A DNA stretch of 35,786 bases, taken from UBA3305 sp002373555. Lineage in GTDB: Bacteria; Bacillota; Clostridia; Lachnospirales; Lachnospiraceae. The stretch is taken from the NCBI GenBank assembly GCA_946612455.1, contig CAMOER010000024.1, positions 1-35,786 of the forward strand. Reading direction: 5' to 3'. The number at the start of each line of letters is the position of its first letter. Positions within the stretch are counted from its first letter, which is position 1. The notes below the pieces were generated by a model, which ran no database searches, was not told the DNA's origin, and saw only the letters and a program-made list of their open reading frames with translations. A program made the translations under genes and the position numbers. Below are positions 31,070 to 35,786 of the stretch, in pieces.

Positions 31070-32647
31070 TAAGGGGATATTGGGCGCGGCAAGCGGGAAT
31101 ACGAGCCGCACTCTAAAGAGCTCTTCGTCCGGAAAAATATCCAGTCTTCCGCCCAGCCGCTCGGTCATGCTCTTGGCGATCGAAAGCCCCAGGCCGCTGC
31201 CCTCCGTGCTTCTGGAATCGTCACCGCGCACAAAACGCTCCGTCAGCTCATCCGCAGAGAGCGAAAGATTCGTGCGGGAGACATTTTTCATGGTAAAAAT
31301 GAGGCTGTGGGAGGTCTCCGCCAGCTCGATCAGGACCTGCGTGCCCGGTTTTGCATATTTGATGACATTCGTGAACAGATTGTCCAGCACCCGGAAGAGG
31401 ATCTTTCCGTCCGCCCGGATCAGCGCCGGCGGATCCACAAGCGACAGGACCGGCGTGAGCGCCCGCTCTTCCATCTGGTCCTGGAATTCGCCGTACACCT
31501 GGTGGATCATCTGCACCATGTCGATCTCCACCATATCCAGCTTCAGATTGCCCGATACGGCGCGGCTCGCTTCCATCAGCGCTTCCGCCATGCTCTTTAA
31601 ACGCATGCTCTTCTCTTCCAGAACATTCAGGTATTCGTTCACCTTCGGATTCGGAACATTCTCACGGCGGATCAGATCCACATAGCTGATGATCGAGGTG
31701 AGCGGTGTACGGAGATCATGCGAGACATTCGCGATCATATCGGTACGCATCCGTTCGCTCCGAGTGCGTTCCCGCACGGCAAGATCCAGGCTGTCATCCA
31801 GCGTATTGATCATTTCCGCCATGCGTTTCATGTCGCCGCTCATTCCCGAGCTGTCGATCTTCGTACCCAGGTTGCCTCTGGCCATGCGGTTTACCTGCTC
31901 GAAGATCTCCTTATGCTGTCTGCCTCTCTCCGCCGTCCAGATCAGATACCGTATGTTGATGGCAATCAGGATGATCAGCATCACGAGCATGATGCTATAT
32001 CGGTGCCAGATAAAGGCCGCAGCGGCACCGGAGACAAACAGAAGATTGGCGAGCTGATACCAGAACAGCATGACCACGCGGACACCGCTTTTCATCTTGT
32101 CGTTGGTATTCCGCAGCCCGTCCGCAACAGCCTGAATCCCCTGCCAGAGCAGCATCTGTGACCGGAATGTTCCGCGCAGGACACTCAGGGTAATGCACAT
32201 CAGGAACCGGACGAGCATGAGCCAGGCAAATGTGAACAGGACCGCGCCGGCAATAACATCCAGATCCTCCCGGATCAGATACCCGTACCGGATCTCGGAA
32301 AAACCGAGATACAGAAGCATCAGCGAGGTTACTGCCCCCAGGATGTGCGTCTCGGTGTACCAGGATTCCACACCGTGCGGCTCCCGGTCACGGCTTACAG
32401 CCGCGAGCCCGATAAAACTGCCGATCAGCAGGATCACCAGAGCCGCACCGGCAAACTGCAGCAGCTTCAGGATCCGGGCCATCGTTTCCGCGCCGGGCGG
32501 CAGCGCTTCGCCATTCCACCGCAGCGCCTCCTGAAAATAAGGACTGCCGGAGTAATGATAGACCAGGACCCCGGCGGCCATCAGCAGAAGATAGCTGACC
32601 ACATGCCACAGCCAGATCGTTCTCCTTGTCAGTGTTTTTTTATCCAT
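31055..32647 (-). CDS. Membrane sensor histidine kinase
   Basis: A 530-aa sensor kinase. About six membrane helices lie at residues 10-30, 63-84, 104-120, 128-155, 192-212 and 218-238, with only short outside loops, so it senses something in or near the membrane. A HAMP-like stretch follows (QVNRMARGNLGTKI, about 251-264). The phospho-acceptor is His310 in NVSHDLRTPLTS. ATP-binding boxes: DNLFTNVIKYA (N) and GSGLGLSIAKSM (G). It starts 8 nt after the response regulator gene and forms a two-component pair with it. The signal is unknown. Confidence 0.95.
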   Translation of the reverse strand: MDKKTLTRRTIWLWHVVSYLLLMAAGVLVYHYSGSPYFQEALRWNGEALPPGAETMARILKLLQFAGAALVILLIGSFIGLAAVSRDREPHGVESWYTETHILGAVTSLMLLYLGFSEIRYGYLIREDLDVIAGAVLFTFAWLMLVRFLMCITLSVLRGTFRSQMLLWQGIQAVADGLRNTNDKMKSGVRVVMLFWYQLANLLFVSGAAAAFIWHRYSIMLVMLIILIAINIRYLIWTAERGRQHKEIFEQVNRMARGNLGTKIDSSGMSGDMKRMAEMINTLDDSLDLAVRERTRSERMRTDMIANVSHDLRTPLTSIISYVDLIRRENVPNPKVNEYLNVLEEKSMRLKSMAEALMEASRAVSGNLKLDMVEIDMVQMIHQVYGEFQDQMEERALTPVLSLVDPPALIRADGKILFRVLDNLFTNVIKYAKPGTQVLIELAETSHSLIFTMKNVSRTNLSLSADELTERFVRGDDSRSTEGSGLGLSIAKSMTERLGGRLDIFPDEELFRVRLVFPLAAPNIPLSARG

Positions 32648-32655
32648 TGCTTTCG

Positions 32656-33348
32656 TTATTTCTTTTCCAGCTTATAGCCGATGCCCCAGACCACCTTCAG
32701 ATACTGCGGCTCCTTCGGATTGATCTCGATCTTCTCGCGGATATGCCGGATATGCACGGCAACGGTATTGTCCACGCCCACCGGCTGTTCGTTCCAGATG
32801 TTTTCATAGATCTGTTCGATGGAGAACACTTTGCCCGCATTTTTAATAAGGAAGAGAAGGATATTGTATTCGATGGGCGTCAGCCGTACGGGATCGCCCA
32901 TCACCCGGACTTCCTTCTTCTCATCGTCCACTTCCAGATCCCCGGTGCGGAATACATGCTCACTGTTTTCCGTCAGCGCGCCGAGCTGTGTATAGCGCCG
33001 CAGCTGGGATTTTACCCGCGCGATCAGCTCCAGCGGGCTGAAGGGCTTCGTAATGTAATCATCGGCGCCGGCATTCAGTCCCAGGATCTTGTCGGCATCC
33101 TCGGATCTGGCGGAAAGCAGGATGATCGGTGCGCTCGAGAACTCCCGGATCTTCCTGGTCGCCCGCATCCCGTCCAGATTCGGCATCATGATATCCAGAA
33201 TGATCAGGTAGACTTCATTTTCCTTCAGGATCCGGATCGCTTCCTCCCCGTCATAGGCCTTCAGGATCCTGTAGCCTTCCTGACTGAGATAAATATCAAC
33301 GGCTTCCACGATTTCTTTATCATCGTCACATACCAGTATTGTAAACAT
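32656..33348 (-). CDS. OmpR-family response regulator
   Basis: A 230-aa regulator starting MFTILVCDDDKEIVEAVD at ATG 33348 with AAAGGAGAC upstream (a longer frame has no site). The receiver domain (1-115) has the acidic pair Asp8-Asp9, phospho-acceptor Asp52 in LIILDIMMPNLDG and the Lys of DDYITKPFSPLEL. The winged-helix DNA-binding domain (about 130-228) has VRLTPIEYNILLFLIKNAG and VAVHIRHIREKIE. It is VanR-like in layout. It precedes the kinase gene in one operon. Its target genes are not visible. Confidence 0.96.
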   Translation of the reverse strand: MFTILVCDDDKEIVEAVDIYLSQEGYRILKAYDGEEAIRILKENEVYLIILDIMMPNLDGMRATRKIREFSSAPIILLSARSEDADKILGLNAGADDYITKPFSPLELIARVKSQLRRYTQLGALTENSEHVFRTGDLEVDDEKKEVRVMGDPVRLTPIEYNILLFLIKNAGKVFSIEQIYENIWNEQPVGVDNTVAVHIRHIREKIEINPKEPQYLKVVWGIGYKLEKK

Positions 33349-33463
33349 GTCGTCTCCTTTCCGATTCCGAAACGGCTTCCTTACCGCTATTGTAGTGTTT
33401 TTCGATGACATATTCCAGACAGGAAAACATCGGAAAACTTTAATTTTTCATGAAGGCACCGGT

Positions 33464-34306
33464 TCAGATATTCAGAAGTACCAGCGCGGTCAGGATCACC
33501 GCCATCCCTCCGGCCTGTTTTGCCGAAAGCTTTTCACCGAAGGCAGGGACGCTGATGAGCGTCACGAGGATGATCGTTCCCACGCTGAAAATGGTATACA
33601 CAAGGTAGCCCGGCAGGACCGTCAGCGCAGCCAGCAGAAGATACGAAGAATAGTAATTGGCCACGCCGAGCACCAGACCGGCCGCCAGCTCCCGCGGCAG
33701 CATCTCCTTCCCTGTTTTTCGTTTTTCCAGACGCGACAGACCGAAACAGATCAGGCCGGCAGCGGCAAAAATGAAGAAATAATACAGCCTGTCATCGCTC
33801 CGGCTTCCGAAATGTTCAAAGATCCGCGCACCGGAATCGCTGCAGCCGACCGCAAGCAGTGTGAGGAGCAGGATCAGCGGCTTTGCACCCGAGCCTTTCT
33901 CCTTTTCCGGCTGGATGAGAAAGAAGGAAAGGATGACAAGCACGATGCCGATATACTGCAGCATGCCGGGGCGTTCCCGAAAAAAAACGATGCTGAGCGT
34001 AAGCGGGACCAGAAGTCCGAGTTTGGAGAAAGTCGCTGTGAGGATCGCGCCGTTGACCGCCGCGCAGGTCTGCATCATATACAGTCCGAGCATGAAAAAG
34101 CAGCCGGTCACGATCCCGAACACGACTGTAAAACGTTCGCCGGACAGGACCTGGGCTTTCTCCGGCAGTGTAAGGAACGAGATCAGAACGCACATGACAT
34201 AATTGCCGAACAGGATCCCGAAGCGGTTCCCTTTCTGATCCCGGAAGAATTTTAAGGCCAGCGACATCGCTGCGCTGCTGATGATCGCGATGAGCAGAAA
34301 TACCAT
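33464..34306 (-). CDS. EamA/DMT-family membrane transporter
   Basis: A 280-aa protein of ten predicted membrane helices in two homologous halves, the drug/metabolite transporter layout. FFRERPGMLQYIGIVLVILSFF ends the first half and GEKLSAKQAGGMAVILTALVLL the second, both typical EamA endings. The ATG at 34306 has GAGGGG nine bases upstream and is preferred over TTG at 34327. The cargo cannot be told. It is divergent from the AraC-type gene, which may control it. Confidence 0.87.
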   Translation of the reverse strand: MVFLLIAIISSAAMSLALKFFRDQKGNRFGILFGNYVMCVLISFLTLPEKAQVLSGERFTVVFGIVTGCFFMLGLYMMQTCAAVNGAILTATFSKLGLLVPLTLSIVFFRERPGMLQYIGIVLVILSFFLIQPEKEKGSGAKPLILLLTLLAVGCSDSGARIFEHFGSRSDDRLYYFFIFAAAGLICFGLSRLEKRKTGKEMLPRELAAGLVLGVANYYSSYLLLAALTVLPGYLVYTIFSVGTIILVTLISVPAFGEKLSAKQAGGMAVILTALVLLNI

Positions 34307-34418
34307 AACGACAGTCCCCTCTGACAAAAATCGGCGCTTCCGCGCTCTTTTATTATTGCGGATATCATGCTAAAATTCAAGCAGAATACGAAAACGCTGC
34401 AATACTGCGAGGTACAGA

Positions 34419-35372
34419 ATGCATATCATCGGTATACGACTGAAAGACAACCAGGAACTGGACCGGTATCTTTTCCCGGTATCGGAAGGGAAGGATACCC
34501 TGAGCAGGTATCCCGCATTTCCCTTTCTCTGTCATACGCTGGATTTCCGTACCTATCTGGAAGATAAGACGCCCTGGCACTGGCATAAGGATTTCAAGAT
34601 CATCGAAGCGGCCGCCGGAAGTCTGATCGTAAAAAGCAGCCGCAGCACCGTACGTCTGGAAACCGGTGATCTCTGTTTCGTCAACGCCTCTGTTTTCCAC
34701 AGCATCGCGCCGTCGGATGAAAATGACCCGGATGCCGTCATCTATATTTATCAGTTCCTGCCGGAATTTATCAGCGGGAAAGCCGGGAACCTGTTCGATC
34801 AGGAATATGTGAAGCCCGTCATAGAACGGCGTGATCAGGATCTTCTTTTTCTGTCGGCGAAAAACGCCATGACGCGCGGCATCACCGACACCCTTTCCGT
34901 GATCCGGCACGAATACGCAAGCAGCGGTTTCGGAAACGAATTCCAGATCAAGCATCAGATCGACATCATCTATCTGATGGTCTACGAGACGGTCCTTTCC
35001 AGTCAAAGACAGGATCATGTGGTGAACGATATCCTGGAAAGCCGTATGCAGAAGATGATCTCCTATATTCAGAAGAATTATCCGAATCCGATCCGGCTGT
35101 CGGATATCGCCGCCTCCGCCATGGTGAGTGAACGCGAATGCTTCCGCTGTTTCCAGAGCATGCTCGGCATCACGCCGACGAAATTCCTGCAGCACTACCG
35201 GGTGCGCATGGCTGCGCGAAGACTGCTGGAGACTGATGAATCCATTCAGATCATCAGCGAGAAGACCGGATTTTCGGATATCAGCTATTTCGGACGGGTA
35301 TTCCGCGAACTGATGCATGTAACACCGAGTCAGTTCCGGAAGAACGGGCTTTCCGTATCCATTAAGAGATGA
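34419..35372 (+). CDS. AraC-family transcriptional regulator
   Basis: A 317-aa regulator. The N-terminal cupin-like sensor domain (about 40-120) has PWHWHKDFKIIEAAAG and GDLCFVNASVFHSI, the usual AraC ligand fold. The C-terminal pair of helix-turn-helix motifs spans about 205-310: ISYIQKNYPNPIRLSDIAA and SVSERECFRCFQ-like first helix, then IQIISEKTGFSDISYFGRVF with TPSQFRKNG, the AraC signature. The ligand is probably a sugar or another small molecule. It is one of the few plus-strand genes, divergent from the DMT transporter by 112 nt, and ends at a strong terminator. Confidence 0.94.
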   Translation: MHIIGIRLKDNQELDRYLFPVSEGKDTLSRYPAFPFLCHTLDFRTYLEDKTPWHWHKDFKIIEAAAGSLIVKSSRSTVRLETGDLCFVNASVFHSIAPSDENDPDAVIYIYQFLPEFISGKAGNLFDQEYVKPVIERRDQDLLFLSAKNAMTRGITDTLSVIRHEYASSGFGNEFQIKHQIDIIYLMVYETVLSSQRQDHVVNDILESRMQKMISYIQKNYPNPIRLSDIAASAMVSERECFRCFQSMLGITPTKFLQHYRVRMAARRLLETDESIQIISEKTGFSDISYFGRVFRELMHVTPSQFRKNGLSVSIKR

Positions 35373-35378
35373 AAGCAC

Positions 35379-35411
35379 AAAAAAACTGAAGCGAAACGCT
35401 TCAGTTTTTTT
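35379..35411. terminator. Bidirectional terminator
   Basis: The stem ACTGAAGCG/CGCTTCAGT (loop AAA) is flanked by seven A and seven T. It serves the AraC gene on the plus strand and the tRNA/rRNA transcript on the minus strand. Confidence 0.93.
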
Positions 35412-35416
35412 CGTAG

Positions 35417-35487
35417 AGGCGACACCCGGAATCGAACCGGGGATAGAGGTGTTGCAGACCTTTGCCTTACCGCTTGGCTATGTCGCC
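35417..35487 (-). tRNA. tRNA-Cys (anticodon GCA)
   Basis: A 71-nt cloverleaf with acceptor GGCGACA/TGTCGCC, anticodon loop containing GCA, T arm CCCGG-TTCGATT-CCGGG and discriminator T, as usual for tRNA-Cys. No CCA is encoded. Confidence 0.95.
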
Positions 35488-35505
35488 ATACGTGGTTCCT
35501 CAAAA

Positions 35506-35577
<72 letters not shown>

Positions 35578-35619
35578 ATAATGGTAATGAATGCGAATCT
35601 CCAGTGACCTAGGGAACTC

Positions 35620-35650
35620 GCCGAAAGCTCTACCATTGAGCTATCGAGGA
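35620..35650 (-). repeat. Duplicated 5' half of tRNA-Asn
   Basis: These 31 nt match the 5' half of the tRNA-Asn gene (acceptor strand, D arm, 5' side of the anticodon stem) in all but one base. The sequence beyond does not complete a cloverleaf, so this is a truncated copy. Confidence 0.85.
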
Positions 35651-35658
35651 AAATACAC

Positions 35659-35692
35659 GAAAAAGCAAAGCCATTTGATTCTTTGCTTTTTC
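35659..35692 (-). terminator. 12-bp hairpin after the 23S rRNA end
   Basis: A perfect stem GAAAAAGCAAAG/CTTTGCTTTTTC with a 10-nt loop lies between the 23S end and the tRNA fragment. Its U-rich side gives it terminator-like or processing potential, but no U tract follows the stem. Confidence 0.5.
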
Positions 35693-35739
35693 AAGGTGGG
35701 TTTTGAACCCCAAAAATCACATACGGAAACAACATCGTA

Positions 35740-35786
35740 AGGTCAAGACCCTCGACCGATTAGTAACAGTCAGCTCCGTGCATTGC
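35740..35786 (-). rRNA. 23S rRNA, 3' end (partial)
   Basis: Read on the minus strand this ends GCTGACTGTTACTAATCGGT, then CGAGGGTCTTGACC, the conserved 3' terminus of 23S rRNA. The gene continues beyond the window. The exact 3' end is good to a few bases. Confidence 0.9.

Noticed and set aside
33347..34255. Plus-strand frame of 302 aa rich in His, Gln and Asp
   Set aside because: Antisense to the membrane transporter; composition is the mirror of hydrophobic codons.
34377..35378. Minus-strand frame of 333 aa
   Set aside because: Antisense to the AraC-family gene, which has clear cupin and helix-turn-helix parts.

Overview
The window looks like a piece of a Lachnospiraceae-type (Clostridia) chromosome of moderate GC. 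The signs are strong AAGGAGG ribosome sites, sigma-A promoters with 17-nt spacers, U-tract terminators, tRNAs without an encoded CCA, a LexA/DinR-type SOS box, and gut-Firmicute gene families (YARHG proteins, DUF975, a DUF6591-like lipoprotein, an aconitase-family hydratase, Rpn/PDDEXK transposase-like nuclease). Almost every gene is on the minus strand; the exceptions are the Rpn-type gene, rpsT and an AraC regulator.

Left part (1-9,440, visibly more A/T-rich than the rest): an SOS box at the edge, a short DUF503 gene and a complete type I-C CRISPR-Cas locus. Read on the minus strand the locus is cas3-cas5c-cas8c-cas7c-cas4-cas1-cas2, then a structured leader and a five-spacer array. Most cas genes overlap or nearly touch, so they form one operon. 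Inside the 3' end of cas8c there is a strong ribosome site and in-frame ATG that should make the small subunit Cas11c (128 aa). Cas5c keeps the Tyr/Lys/His set used for crRNA processing, Cas3 keeps its HD and helicase motifs, and Cas1-Cas2-Cas4 supply adaptation, so the system looks functional.

Middle (9,440-16,300): a 33-aa protein beside a 205-aa protein with an Ada-like Cys/His cluster; a metallophosphoesterase; a secreted YARHG protein; an Rpn-family nuclease gene flanked by REP-like hairpins; a MerR regulator with a textbook 19-bp-spacer promoter, co-transcribed with a DUF6591-like lipoprotein; a non-coding stretch with a 73-nt-period duplication; and an iron-containing alcohol (glycerol-type) dehydrogenase.

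Right part (16,300-35,786): housekeeping and envelope genes. tRNA-Lys, trxA, trmB; a zinc-ribbon/TM/SH3b/YARHG membrane protein; a large secreted beta-helix protein; rpsT; an epsC-DUF975-holA operon; galK; an acidic lipoprotein; a secreted CHAP-type cell-wall protein; an aconitase-family hydratase; a response regulator/histidine kinase pair; an EamA-type transporter divergent from an AraC regulator. The window ends in tRNA-Cys, tRNA-Asn, a duplicated 5' half of tRNA-Asn and the 3' end of a 23S rRNA gene with no 5S gene directly behind it.

The most interesting signals are the internal Cas11c start, the folded element between cas2 and the array, the uncharacterised small-protein/zinc-cluster pair next to the CRISPR locus, the REP-like hairpins around the Rpn-type gene, the MerR operator, and several promoters that overlap or lie near dyads.
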